Below are positions 1 through 8,439 of a stretch of DNA of 23,621 nucleotides, piece after piece (position 1 is the first letter of the stretch; the number at the start of each line of letters is the position of its first letter). The stretch comes from RGIG9041 sp045541455. GTDB lineage: Bacteria > Bacillota > Clostridia > Oscillospirales > QAKW01. Under the pieces are notes generated by a model. It was not told where the DNA came from, made no database searches, and saw nothing but the letters and a program-made list of their open reading frames with translations. The stretch spans positions 1 to 23,621 of the forward strand of contig JAZQJA010000044.1 in assembly GCA_045541455.1 (NCBI GenBank), written 5' to 3'. Both the position numbers and the translations under genes were made by a program.

Positions 1-62
1 GAAACCGCAAACGCGTCCATTGCTAAGCCTATAGCAATTAAAAACATTTCTAATATTCCCAT
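1..62 (-). CDS. mntP: MntP manganese efflux pump, N-terminal fragment (cut by window edge)
   Basis: Only the first 20 codons are present. They read MGILEMFLIAIGLAMDAFAV, which matches the start of the MntP/YebN family: a first membrane helix carrying the conserved MDAFAVS block. MntP exports Mn2+ across the cytoplasmic membrane. The ATG at 62 is the only sensible start, because the family normally begins a few residues before the LFLIAxGLxMDAFA helix. No Shine-Dalgarno sequence is visible in the 17 bases upstream. An inverted-repeat element starts at about position 79, and I see no yybP-ykoY manganese riboswitch motif in the remaining 200 bp. The rest of the gene lies outside the window, so its integrity cannot be judged. 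Confidence 0.8.
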   Translation of the reverse strand, partial: MGILEMFLIAIGLAMDAFAV

Positions 63-78
63 ATCAATACAACGTCTT

Positions 79-180
79 AAACCAAAAGAGACAGACTCTT
101 TGGCACTTTCTCTTATTATATGTATTAAGATAAGACTTGAAATTTTTTTCTGTGCCAAAAAGTCCGTCCCTTTTGGCTTA
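79..180. repeat. Short inverted-repeat (MITE-like) element between mntP and livK
   Basis: Positions 79-106 and 153-180 are inverted copies of each other, about 24 of 28 bases identical, separated by 46 unrelated AT-rich bases. Each copy is itself an imperfect hairpin: CCAAAAGAG/CTCTTTGG at 82-103, and GCCAAAAAG/CCTTTTGGC at 154-177. A TA dinucleotide is present at each outer edge, as expected for TA-targeting elements. There is no coding capacity. It could be a non-autonomous transposon relic, or a pair of back-to-back terminators separating divergent genes. One copy alone cannot decide. Confidence 0.5.
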
Positions 181-265
181 TCAATCTCCTCTTTAACATT
201 TTACGAATAAGAATTCCAATTTATTCAAAAACTAATTACCAATAATTTATTTAGGAGGTTTTAAA

Positions 266-1477
266 ATGAAAAGAATTTTAACTCTAATTTTAGCCCTTAC
301 ACTTGCTGTATTTATGATTACCGGTTGCTCTCAACAACCCGCAGGTAGTGAAACAGGTAACGGCGAAAAGGTTATCAAAATAGGTATTTTTGAACCTGCT
401 TCTGGTGACAACGCTGCTGGCGGTAAACAAGAAGTTCTAGGTATTCGCTATGCACATTCACTAAAGCCTACCGTTAATATCAACGGTGAGGAGTATAAGG
501 TTGAACTTGTAGAAGTTGACAATCAAACAACTGCAGAAAAAGCACCCGCTGCTGCTTCTACTCTTGTTTCACAAAAAGTTGCTGTTGTTCTCGGTACATA
601 CGGTTCTGGTGCCGCTATGGCTGGCGGCGAGATTTTCAAAGCAGCTAAAATCCCCGCAATTGGTTGTTCATGTACTAACCCCGGTGTTACATCAAACAAT
701 GAATTTTATTTCCGTGTATGCTACATTGATCCATTCCAAGGAACAGTTATGGCAAACCATGCTAAAGACTCTGGTGCAAAAACTGCTTATGTTCTTACAC
801 AGCTTGGTGATGACTATTCAACTGGTCTTGGAACCTATTTCAAAAAAGCATTTGAAGATCTTGGCGGAAAAGTAATTGCCGAAGAGTTCCCTGAAGGTAC
901 AACAAACTTTGCTTCTTACATTGCAAATGCTACAGCAGCTAATGCCGATGTAATGTTTGCTCCTACTTCAACTGCTATGGCATCTCTCTTAATCGAGCAA
1001 TGCGCAACAGCTAAAGTTTCATACAAACTTATGGCTGGTGACACTTGGGAAAGTTCGGTTATCCTTGACGCATCAAAAGGAACTAATATAGATATTTCTG
1101 TTTCAACATTCTTTGACGAAGAAGATCCCTCTGCTGCAGATTTTGTTAAAGGTTTCAAAGCATGGCTTAACAATGATTCACAAAACCTAACAAATAACGG
1201 CGGTAACGATATTGTAGCAGCTGTTTCTGCACTCGGTTACGATTCATATCTCACAGCAATTGCTGCTATTGAAAAAGCAAACTCAACAGATACTGTTAAA
1301 ATAAAAGAAGCTTTACAGACTATTACAACTGCAGATGTTGCAGTTAAAGGTGTAACCGGTTCAATCTACTTTGACGAAATCGGTGATGCCGTAAGAGACA
1401 CAGCATATATTAAAGGTGTTGACACCGAAACAGGTCTCTTTAAGTTCCTCAAAGTTCAAACAATTGCATCTAACTAA
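266..1477 (+). CDS. livK: Branched-chain amino acid ABC transporter, substrate-binding lipoprotein
   Basis: This 403-residue protein is the extracellular receptor that captures leucine, isoleucine or valine and delivers them to the LivHM permease. Residues 1-20 form a lipoprotein signal peptide ending in the lipobox ITGC, so Cys21 would be lipidated and anchor the protein outside the membrane. The mature part begins with VIKIGIFEPASGDNAAGGKQ, typical of the periplasmic binding protein type I (Leu/Ile/Val) fold, and length fits the family. An AGGAGG at 253-258 sits eight bases before the ATG. It is the first gene of livKHMGF. The hairpin between it and livH fits the usual need for more receptor than permease. 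The family also binds other ligands, so exact specificity is inferred from the operon and from the BCAA genes nearby. Confidence 0.93.
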   Translation: MKRILTLILALTLAVFMITGCSQQPAGSETGNGEKVIKIGIFEPASGDNAAGGKQEVLGIRYAHSLKPTVNINGEEYKVELVEVDNQTTAEKAPAAASTLVSQKVAVVLGTYGSGAAMAGGEIFKAAKIPAIGCSCTNPGVTSNNEFYFRVCYIDPFQGTVMANHAKDSGAKTAYVLTQLGDDYSTGLGTYFKKAFEDLGGKVIAEEFPEGTTNFASYIANATAANADVMFAPTSTAMASLLIEQCATAKVSYKLMAGDTWESSVILDASKGTNIDISVSTFFDEEDPSAADFVKGFKAWLNNDSQNLTNNGGNDIVAAVSALGYDSYLTAIAAIEKANSTDTVKIKEALQTITTADVAVKGVTGSIYFDEIGDAVRDTAYIKGVDTETGLFKFLKVQTIASN

Positions 1478-1490
1478 TTGATTTAAAGGA

Positions 1491-1525
1491 GCAGCGAGGT
1501 TAATTCCTCGCTGCCCTATTATTTT
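1491..1525 (+). terminator. Intercistronic hairpin (attenuator or 3' stabiliser) between livK and livH
   Basis: GCAGCGAGG (1491-1499) and CCTCGCTGC (1506-1514) form a perfect 9 bp GC-rich stem with a 6-base loop, 13 bases after the livK stop. The following run CCTATTATTTT is T-rich but interrupted. It could therefore be a leaky terminator, or an end protecting the livK part of the mRNA, rather than a full stop. Either would raise LivK over the membrane subunits. Confidence 0.6.
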
Positions 1526-1544
1526 CACTCTCACGGAGGCATAT

Positions 1545-2534
1545 ATGACTCGCAAAAAAACACTAAAGATCTTGCTTGCATTATCTACAGTAATATTTAT
1601 AATGTCAATTCCGTTGGTAGCGAGTGCCGCAACTGAAAGCGCCAAAGCAGGATTATTTTCAACTAAAGTATTACCCTACTTAGTAGCCGGATTACAAGAT
1701 GGTGCTCAATATGCACTTATTGCTATAGGCTATACTATGGTATACGGTATACTAAGATTAATCAATTTCGCACATGGAGATATATTTATGGTAGCAGGTC
1801 TTGTAATGGTATACACATCTGCAACAATGCCATTCTATATTTCAATTCCCTTTACAATAATTATCACGGTAGCTCTCGGTATACTTGTTGAGCGTGTAGC
1901 GTACAAACCGCTCAGAACAGCCCCGAGAATGTCTGTCATGATTTCGGCAATTGGTGTTTCCTACCTATTGCAAAATGTTGCATGGTACGCAACCGGCGGC
2001 CTTGCAAAACAATACCCTACCATTCCATTTCTTTCAAATATAATACAAATGGGCTCGGTATCAATTAAACTCGTTAATATTATCACACCTATATTGACTA
2101 TTGTTTTAGTCGTTTCTTTGGTTATTCTTATAAAGAAAACTAAGATAGGTATGGCAATGCGTTCAGTTTCAGTCGATTTTGAAACATCACAGTTAATGGG
2201 AATTAAAATAGACAGAGTTATAACAATGACTTTTATTATAGGTTCCTTCTTGGCAGCAGTTGCATCTCTGCTGTTCTTTACATCGTATACCGGAATCACT
2301 CCGACCGTAGGTGCAATGCCCGGTCTAAAAGCTTTTATTGCAGCAGTTTTTGGCGGTATAGGTTCAATTCCGGGTGCAGTTATAGGTGCGTTTATTATCG
2401 GTATTTGCGAAAACATTGTAAAAGCACTTGGTTATACAACCTTCTCTGACGCATTTACTTTTGCATTATTGATTATTATATTAGTTGTCAAACCTTCCGG
2501 TTTGCTTGGCGAAACAACAAAGGAGAAGGTATAA
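1545..2534 (+). CDS. livH: Branched-chain amino acid ABC transporter permease LivH
   Basis: One of two membrane subunits forming the channel of the Liv importer. The family hallmark GYTMVYGILRLINFAHGD is present near residues 62-79, followed by several hydrophobic helices and the C-terminal conserved AAVFGGIGSIPGA segment. At 329 residues it is longer than the usual ~290. The extra length is an N-terminal hydrophobic stretch ending in a signal-peptidase-like ASAA (residues 1-29) plus a short linker before the normal first helix. The start at 1545 is supported by CGGAGG at 1534-1539. It is followed at once by livM. Confidence 0.93.
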   Translation: MTRKKTLKILLALSTVIFIMSIPLVASAATESAKAGLFSTKVLPYLVAGLQDGAQYALIAIGYTMVYGILRLINFAHGDIFMVAGLVMVYTSATMPFYISIPFTIIITVALGILVERVAYKPLRTAPRMSVMISAIGVSYLLQNVAWYATGGLAKQYPTIPFLSNIIQMGSVSIKLVNIITPILTIVLVVSLVILIKKTKIGMAMRSVSVDFETSQLMGIKIDRVITMTFIIGSFLAAVASLLFFTSYTGITPTVGAMPGLKAFIAAVFGGIGSIPGAVIGAFIIGICENIVKALGYTTFSDAFTFALLIIILVVKPSGLLGETTKEKV

Positions 2535-2538
2535 AACT

Positions 2539-3651
2539 ATGGATAAGAAAACAATAAAACTTATAAATATTGCGCTTTTTATCGCACTGTTTATTGGCAT
2601 TATAATAACACAAACTTTTGTAGAATCAACATCTATACTTTTTACTGTGTTGAAAAAAGGAATGGTTTACTCACTTATCGCAGTATCTATGAACTTACTT
2701 AATGGTTTTACAGGTTTGTTTTCACTTGGTCAAGCAGGATTTATGCTTGTAGGTGCGTATACCTATGCTATTCTTACTATTCCTGCAGAATTAAGAGAAA
2801 ATGTATATTTGTACTACGACGGCGGAATAATTAAATTTTCTATACCCTTTGTTATTGCAATTATAATTGCAGGTGTTGTTGCAGCTTTATTTGCATTTTT
2901 AATAGGCTTACCTGTTTTAAAACTCAAAAGTGACTATTTAGCAATTGCTACTCTTGGTTTTGCTGAAATAATAAGGGCCATTATTCAATACAATAAATTA
3001 GGACCTCTTACTAATGGTTCAAACCTATTGCGCGGTTTTCCGGGCTTTTCAAATATGAAGCTAGATTCAATTGGTTTAAATTTTGAACTTGTTTTCCCGT
3101 TTATAGCAGTGTCAATTTGCATTGCAATAATTGCGCTTTTAGTAAAATCAACCTATGGACGCGCTTTTAAAGCAATACGCGATGATGAAATTGCCGCAGA
3201 AGCTATGGGCATTAATCTTGCACAACACAAACGTATGTCGTTTATTATTAGTTCATTTTTTGCAGGTATAGGTGGTGCTCTGCTTGCTATGTTCCAATCA
3301 ACCGTTCAAGCTAATACTTTTAAAAGTGCGATGACTTATGAAATTTTGTTAATTGTTGTCATTGGCGGAATTGGTTCAATAACAGGATCAGTGATGGCTT
3401 CATTTTTATATGTTGCTTGTTCAGAGTGGTGGTTAAGATTTCTTGATAATGAAATGTTTATTGGATCATTTCAAGTTCCACTTTTAAAATCCGGCTTCCG
3501 TATGGTTGTATTTTCAATTATAATTATGATTGTTGTTCTGTTTTTCCGTCAAGGTATAATGGGAACCAAAGAATTTTCGACTATCAGAATTTATAATTTC
3601 TTTAAAACCCTACCTTCTAAATTTCATAAGAAGGAGGATAAAAAGTCATGA
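2539..3651 (+). CDS. livM: Branched-chain amino acid ABC transporter permease LivM
   Basis: Second membrane subunit of the Liv importer, 370 residues with the start chosen here. Family signatures are visible: SLIAVSMNLLNGFTGLFSLG, GLPVLKLKSDYLAIATLGFAEI, the cytoplasmic YGRAFKAIRDDEIAAEAMGI loop that contacts the ATPases, and VVIGGIGSITGS. The reading frame is open further upstream, but the ATG at 2539 is preferred. It lies four bases after the livH stop, AGGAGAAGG (2521-2529) lies just before it, and the upstream extension would overlap livH and reads as non-family sequence. It overlaps livG by four bases (ATGA). Confidence 0.94.
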   Translation: MDKKTIKLINIALFIALFIGIIITQTFVESTSILFTVLKKGMVYSLIAVSMNLLNGFTGLFSLGQAGFMLVGAYTYAILTIPAELRENVYLYYDGGIIKFSIPFVIAIIIAGVVAALFAFLIGLPVLKLKSDYLAIATLGFAEIIRAIIQYNKLGPLTNGSNLLRGFPGFSNMKLDSIGLNFELVFPFIAVSICIAIIALLVKSTYGRAFKAIRDDEIAAEAMGINLAQHKRMSFIISSFFAGIGGALLAMFQSTVQANTFKSAMTYEILLIVVIGGIGSITGSVMASFLYVACSEWWLRFLDNEMFIGSFQVPLLKSGFRMVVFSIIIMIVVLFFRQGIMGTKEFSTIRIYNFFKTLPSKFHKKEDKKS

Positions 3652-4487
3652 AAAATATATTAACGCTTGAAAATGTAACAATGCAATTTGGAGGCGTTGT
3701 TGCAGTAGACAATTTAAGCATGGTAATTAATGAAGGTGAAATTGTATCACTTATCGGGCCTAACGGTGCCGGTAAAACAACTGTTTTTAATGCAGTAACG
3801 GGAGTTTATCAACCTACTAACGGAAAGGTTGTTTTTAACGATAAGATTATCGCGCAAGGCCATCCATCTGGTAAAATGAAAAAACAATACCTTGGTGAAA
3901 ATGCAGATTTATATGCTAAGAACATCGAAAACACTCCGGACAAAATAACAAAATTAGGTATGGCAAGAACTTTCCAAAATATTAGACTTTTCAAGTCAAT
4001 GACAGTTTTTGAAAATGTTCTTGTTGCAAAGCACGTAAGACGAACATCAAATATATTCACAGCAACATTTATGCTTAATAAAAAAGAAGAAGTTAAAATG
4101 CGTGAAGAAACAGCCGATCTTCTAAAACTTGTTGGCCTTTACGATGTAAGGGATGAACTTGCAACTTCTCTCCCCTACGGTATGCAAAGACGACTTGAGA
4201 TAGCTCGTGCATTATCTACTGAACCAACACTTTTACTTTTAGATGAACCGGCAGCAGGTATGAATCCTCAAGAAACAGAAGAATTAACACAATTTATTAA
4301 GAAAATCCGTGATGATTTAAATTTAACAATTTTTTTAATTGAGCATCATATGAATCTTGTTATGGATATTTCAGACAGGATTTATGTAATTGATTTTGGT
4401 AAAAAAATAGCTGATGGTGTTCCCGGTGATATACAAAACAATCAACGCGTTATTGATGCATACTTGGGGGTAGCTGATGATGAGTAA
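3648..4487 (+). CDS. livG: Branched-chain amino acid ABC transporter ATP-binding protein LivG
   Basis: Cytoplasmic ATPase subunit that powers BCAA import, 279 residues. Walker A is GPNGAGKT (37-44), the LivG-type signature LPYGMQRR is at 175-182, and Walker B LLLLDEP with D199/E200 precedes the characteristic AAGMNPQE. The LivG marker GMARTFQNIRLF is at 104-115. A lysine-rich insertion (about 66-98) between the first strands and that marker makes it somewhat longer than typical LivG. The start overlaps the livM stop as ATGA, and AAGGAGG lies at 3631-3637. Confidence 0.94.
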   Translation: MKNILTLENVTMQFGGVVAVDNLSMVINEGEIVSLIGPNGAGKTTVFNAVTGVYQPTNGKVVFNDKIIAQGHPSGKMKKQYLGENADLYAKNIENTPDKITKLGMARTFQNIRLFKSMTVFENVLVAKHVRRTSNIFTATFMLNKKEEVKMREETADLLKLVGLYDVRDELATSLPYGMQRRLEIARALSTEPTLLLLDEPAAGMNPQETEELTQFIKKIRDDLNLTIFLIEHHMNLVMDISDRIYVIDFGKKIADGVPGDIQNNQRVIDAYLGVADDE

Positions 4488-5193
4488 TATACTTACAATT
4501 GAAAATTTACAAATATCTTTTGGTGGTATTAACGCCGTAAAAAACCTATCCATCCAAGTTGAAGAAGGCAAAATCGTTACACTAATCGGTGCAAACGGTG
4601 CCGGAAAAAGTACGACTCTTCGTGCTATTGCCGGCACAGTTAAACCGCAATCAGGAAAAATCTGCTTATACGGTGAGGATATAACTGCAAAAAAACCGCA
4701 TGAAATTGTTAACCGCGGTATCACACTAGTTCCCGAAGGCAGACGAGTCTTTCCAAACCTTACGGTATTGGAAAACTTAAAAGTCGGTGCGTATCTACGC
4801 AAAGATAACATTAATGACGACATTGAGCATGCATACAAGCTCTTCCCTCGCCTAAAAGAACGCTCGTGGCAGCTTGCTGGTACACTTTCCGGCGGCGAAC
4901 AACAAATGCTTGCAGTTGCACGTGCATTAATGAGCAAGCCCAAACTTATTATGATGGATGAGCCATCGTTAGGTCTTGCCCCTTTAGTTGTCAAAGGTAT
5001 TTTTGATATCATCCGTGAAATTAACAAAGAAGGCATTACTGTTTTACTCATTGAACAAAACGCTAATATGGCACTTAAAATTGCGGACAAGGCCTACGTT
5101 CTTGAAACTGGCAATGTAACAATGGAAGGAACAGGCGTTGAACTCTTAAAAGATGAGCGAATCAAAGAGGCTTATTTAGGAAAATCAAAATAA
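4477..5193 (+). CDS. livF: Branched-chain amino acid ABC transporter ATP-binding protein LivF
   Basis: Second ATPase of the Liv importer, 238 residues, presumed to pair with LivG. Walker A is GANGAGKS (38-45), the ABC signature LSGGEQQ at 137-143, Walker B MMDEP with D161/E162, and the LivF marker PSLGLAPLVV. The coding start overlaps the livG end by 11 bases, and two tandem ATG codons (4477 and 4480) could serve. A G-run at 4466-4470 is the only SD-like sequence, so translational coupling with livG is likely. It is the last operon gene, with a strong hairpin immediately downstream. Confidence 0.94.
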   Translation: MMSNILTIENLQISFGGINAVKNLSIQVEEGKIVTLIGANGAGKSTTLRAIAGTVKPQSGKICLYGEDITAKKPHEIVNRGITLVPEGRRVFPNLTVLENLKVGAYLRKDNINDDIEHAYKLFPRLKERSWQLAGTLSGGEQQMLAVARALMSKPKLIMMDEPSLGLAPLVVKGIFDIIREINKEGITVLLIEQNANMALKIADKAYVLETGNVTMEGTGVELLKDERIKEAYLGKSK

Positions 5194-5201
5194 ATAAAAC
5201 T

Positions 5202-5235
5202 AAAAGACGATGAACAAAATTGTTCATCGTCTTTT
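5202..5235. terminator. Bidirectional terminator between livF and ileS
   Basis: A perfect 16 bp stem, AAAAGACGATGAACAA (5202-5217) with its complement at 5220-5235, encloses a two-base loop (in practice a slightly larger loop). Each arm ends in four A/T pairs, giving a U-rich tail in both directions. It lies between the convergent livF and ileS genes, only nine bases after livF and four bases from the ileS stop, so it probably ends both transcripts. Confidence 0.85.
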
Positions 5236-5238
5236 GGT

Positions 5239-8200
5239 TTATACTTTTTCAACGCCGATTGTGACATCTTCCCCGTTAATATTCCAACTTTTAACGTATC
5301 CACAAGGCTCTGTAACTTTTAAACTATCAGCAAGAGTGTCGCCCATAATGTCATCTGCCATTCGTGATGCAACATCAACTGTGTGACCTTCCCCGTTTAT
5401 TGTAACATTGATATGATCTGTAACATTAAAGTCTGCTTCTTTACGCATTGTCTGAACTTTAGAAATAATCTCACGCACAAAACCTTCATCAACAAGTTCA
5501 TCAGTCAAATTAATATCTAAAGCAACAGTAACACCTCTGTCACTAAGTGTAAAAAAGCCTTCCATCTGCTCTGTTTCGATCAAAAGATCTTCTGTTTGCA
5601 AAATAACATTACCACTTGGAAGTTGTAAAGTAATGCTTCCACTTTGATCAAGATCTTTTTTAGCTGCATTGCCGTCAAGTTCAGAAAGTGCCGTTCTTAT
5701 TTCGCCAAGCTGTTTACCATACTTAGGTCCAACAGTTTTAAGTTGCGGTTTGAATTTGTATGTGACAAATTCATCCACCTTATCAGTAAACTCAACGTCT
5801 TTTATGTTAAGTTCGTTTTCAATTATATCAACATAAACGCTGTCAAGTGCCTTTTCAGTCTTAACAAACATTTTACCAAGCGGCTGTCTATTTTTCATAT
5901 TCGAACCGTTTCTGGCTGCCCTGCCAAGAACAACAATTTCAAGCACTTTATCCATACTATATTCAAGGTCTTTATCGATTTTCGATTCATCAACTAATGG
6001 AAAATCACAAAGATGGATACTTTCAGGAGCATTTTTATTTACAGAGCGCACGATATTTTGATAGATGTCTTCTGTCATAAACGGAATCATCGGTGCGGCT
6101 GCTTTAATTGTTGTTTCAAGAGCGGTATATAATGTCATATATGCTGCTGTCTTATCTTCGGTTTCACCCTGTACCCAATAACGCTCACGACCGCGACGAA
6201 CATACCAATTTGAAAGTTCATCGACAAATTCTTGCAAAGCACGTGCAGCTTCGGGAATTCGGTAATTTCCAAGGTTTTCATCAACCGATTTAACCATAGA
6301 ATTAAGCTTTGAAAGCAACCATTTATCCATAACAGTAAGTTTGCAATCTTCAAGATTGTATTTTGTTGGATCAAACTTGTCAATTTGAGCATACAGTACA
6401 TAAAAAGCATAAGTATTCCACAGTGTGCCCATAAATTTACGCTGACCTTCTGTTACGGCTTTACCATGAAATCTGTTAGGAAGCCACGGTGCAGAGTTAG
6501 TATAAAAATACCAACGTATTGCATCAGCACCATAAGTTTCTAGTGCGTCAAATGGATCGACGGCATTTCCCTTTGATTTTGACATTTTTTGACCATTTTC
6601 GTCTTGAACATGACCTAAAACAATAACATTTTTAAAAGGTGCCTTATCAAAAATCAATGTTGATATAGCAAGGAGTGAATAGAACCAGCCTCTTGTTTGG
6701 TCAACCGCTTCAGAAATAAAGTCAGCAGGAAACTGTGATTCAAAAAGTTCTTTGTTTTCAAAGGGATAATGATGCTGTGCAAACGGCATTGAGCCTGAGT
6801 CGAACCAGCAGTCAATAACTTCAGGAACTCGTTTCATCTGTCGTCCGCAATGAGGACATTTAATTGTAACAGCATCAATAAACGGACGATGCAATTCTAT
6901 GTTATCAGGACAGTTATCTGACATAGATTTGAGTTCTTCTATACTGCCGATTGAATGATAGTGACCACACTCACATTCCCAAATGTTAAGCGGTGTACCC
7001 CAATATCTGTTACGAGAAACACCCCAATCCTGAACATTTTCAAGCCAATCGCCAAAACGACCTTTACCTATGCTTTCAGGTATCCAGTTAATTGTATTAT
7101 TATTTTTAATTAAGTTATCTCTTACTTCTGTCATCTTGATAAACCAAGATTCTCTTGCATAATAAATAAGAGGTGTATCGCAACGCCAACAGAACGGATA
7201 ATCATGTTCAAACTTAGGTGCGTCAAAAAGCAAGCCAACTTTATCAAGATCTGTTAAAACAACAGGGTCTGCGTCTTTAACAAACATTCCTGCATAAGGA
7301 GTTTCGTTTGTAAGATTACCTTGACCGTCAACAAACTGAACAAACGGCAAGTCATACTTACGGCCGACATTGGCATCATCCTCACCAAAAGCAGGCGCAA
7401 TATGAACTATACCTGTACCATCGCTTGTTGTAACATAACTATCACAAGTGATATAATGACCTTTTTTATTTTGCTTTTCACAAACAGGCTTTACAAAATC
7501 AAACAACGGCTCATACTCTTTAAATTCAAGGTCAGCACCTTTATAACGTTCGATGATTTCATAAGCATCACCTTCTTCACAAAGTTTACCCAAAACTTTA
7601 TCAAGAAGTGCTTCTGCCATATAGTAAGTATAACCATCAACTGCCTTTACTTTACAATAATCAACATCAGGATTTACACAAAGAGCAACGTTGCTGGGCA
7701 ATGTCCACGGTGTTGTTGTCCACGCAAGAAAATAAGCATCTTCATTAACTACTTTAAATCTTACAACTGCAGAACGCTCTTTTACATTTTTATATCCTTG
7801 AGCCACCTCATGCGATGAAAGAGGGGTTCCACAGCGAGGGCAATAAGGTACTATCTTAAAGCCTTTGTAAAGAAGTTTTTTATCATAAATTTTCTTGAGA
7901 GCCCACCACTCAGATTCTATAAAATTATTGTGATAAGTAACGTAGGGATCATCCATATCAGCCCAAAAGCCAACAGTACGAGAAAAATCTTCCCACATAC
8001 CCTTGTATTTCCAAACGCTCTCTTTACAATGAGCAATAAAAGGTTCTAATCCATACTTTTCTATTTGTTCTTTGCCATCAAGCCCCAAAAGTTTTTCAAC
8101 TTCAAGTTCAACCGGCAACCCATGAGTATCCCAACCGGCTTTACGCGGAACCATACAGCCTTTCATAGTTCTGTAACGGGGAATCATATCTTTAATTACG

Positions 8201-8385
8201 CGGGTAAGAACATGACCAATATGAGGTTTGCCGTTTGCAGTTGGCGGACCATCATAAAAAATATACGGTGTTCCTTTTGCTTTAGACTCAATACTTTTAC
8301 CAAAAATATCGTTGTCCTGCCAGAACTTTTCAACTTTCTTTTCGCGCTCGACAAAATTCAAATTTGTCGGTACTTCGTTATACAT
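5239..8385 (-). CDS. ileS: Isoleucyl-tRNA synthetase (long, type-2-like)
   Basis: Charges tRNA-Ile with isoleucine in the cytoplasm. The protein is 1048 residues. The class I HIGH motif is HIGH at 55-58 inside YDGPPTANGKPHIGH, and KMSKS is at 600-604. The editing-domain stretch with PYCPRCGTPLSSHEVAQGYK and later CxxC pairs (CECGH, CPHCG) are visible. The start at 8385 is chosen because GGAGGT lies at 8392-8397 just upstream. The open frame continues 23 residues further, but those bases belong to the T-box terminator hairpin. Length and sequence style resemble the eukaryote-like type-2 IleRS class rather than the ~930-residue type 1 enzyme. Type 2 is often naturally tolerant of mupirocin; that assignment is inference. 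Expression is controlled by the upstream T-box. Confidence 0.96.
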   Translation of the reverse strand: MYNEVPTNLNFVEREKKVEKFWQDNDIFGKSIESKAKGTPYIFYDGPPTANGKPHIGHVLTRVIKDMIPRYRTMKGCMVPRKAGWDTHGLPVELEVEKLLGLDGKEQIEKYGLEPFIAHCKESVWKYKGMWEDFSRTVGFWADMDDPYVTYHNNFIESEWWALKKIYDKKLLYKGFKIVPYCPRCGTPLSSHEVAQGYKNVKERSAVVRFKVVNEDAYFLAWTTTPWTLPSNVALCVNPDVDYCKVKAVDGYTYYMAEALLDKVLGKLCEEGDAYEIIERYKGADLEFKEYEPLFDFVKPVCEKQNKKGHYITCDSYVTTSDGTGIVHIAPAFGEDDANVGRKYDLPFVQFVDGQGNLTNETPYAGMFVKDADPVVLTDLDKVGLLFDAPKFEHDYPFCWRCDTPLIYYARESWFIKMTEVRDNLIKNNNTINWIPESIGKGRFGDWLENVQDWGVSRNRYWGTPLNIWECECGHYHSIGSIEELKSMSDNCPDNIELHRPFIDAVTIKCPHCGRQMKRVPEVIDCWFDSGSMPFAQHHYPFENKELFESQFPADFISEAVDQTRGWFYSLLAISTLIFDKAPFKNVIVLGHVQDENGQKMSKSKGNAVDPFDALETYGADAIRWYFYTNSAPWLPNRFHGKAVTEGQRKFMGTLWNTYAFYVLYAQIDKFDPTKYNLEDCKLTVMDKWLLSKLNSMVKSVDENLGNYRIPEAARALQEFVDELSNWYVRRGRERYWVQGETEDKTAAYMTLYTALETTIKAAAPMIPFMTEDIYQNIVRSVNKNAPESIHLCDFPLVDESKIDKDLEYSMDKVLEIVVLGRAARNGSNMKNRQPLGKMFVKTEKALDSVYVDIIENELNIKDVEFTDKVDEFVTYKFKPQLKTVGPKYGKQLGEIRTALSELDGNAAKKDLDQSGSITLQLPSGNVILQTEDLLIETEQMEGFFTLSDRGVTVALDINLTDELVDEGFVREIISKVQTMRKEADFNVTDHINVTINGEGHTVDVASRMADDIMGDTLADSLKVTEPCGYVKSWNINGEDVTIGVEKV

Positions 8386-8400
8386 TCCAATACCTCCAAA

Positions 8401-8439
8401 AAATAATAAAAGGCCTTCATCCATAACAGGATGAAAGCC
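8401..8439 (-). terminator. Rho-independent terminator of the ileS T-box
   Basis: On the minus strand GGCTTTCATCC (8439-8429) pairs with GGATGAAGGCC (8422-8412) around the loop TGTTAT. TTTTATTATTT (8411-8401) follows. This hairpin would compete with the antiterminator that holds the tRNA acceptor end. The ileS ribosome-binding site lies just beyond the U-run. Confidence 0.88.

Noticed and set aside
63..265. Manganese (yybP-ykoY) riboswitch upstream of mntP
   Set aside because: Expected from the gene family, but I could not find the conserved core in the minus-strand sequence; the space is taken by the inverted-repeat element and the livK leader.
2485..2538. Upstream start of livM at 2485
   Set aside because: It would overlap livH by 50 bases and add a non-family, arginine-rich stretch. 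The ATG at 2539 has AGGAGAAGG in front.
4371..5090. 239-codon open frame on the minus strand across livF
   Set aside because: It is entirely antisense to livF, whose motifs are all in place, and the translation shows no protein family features.
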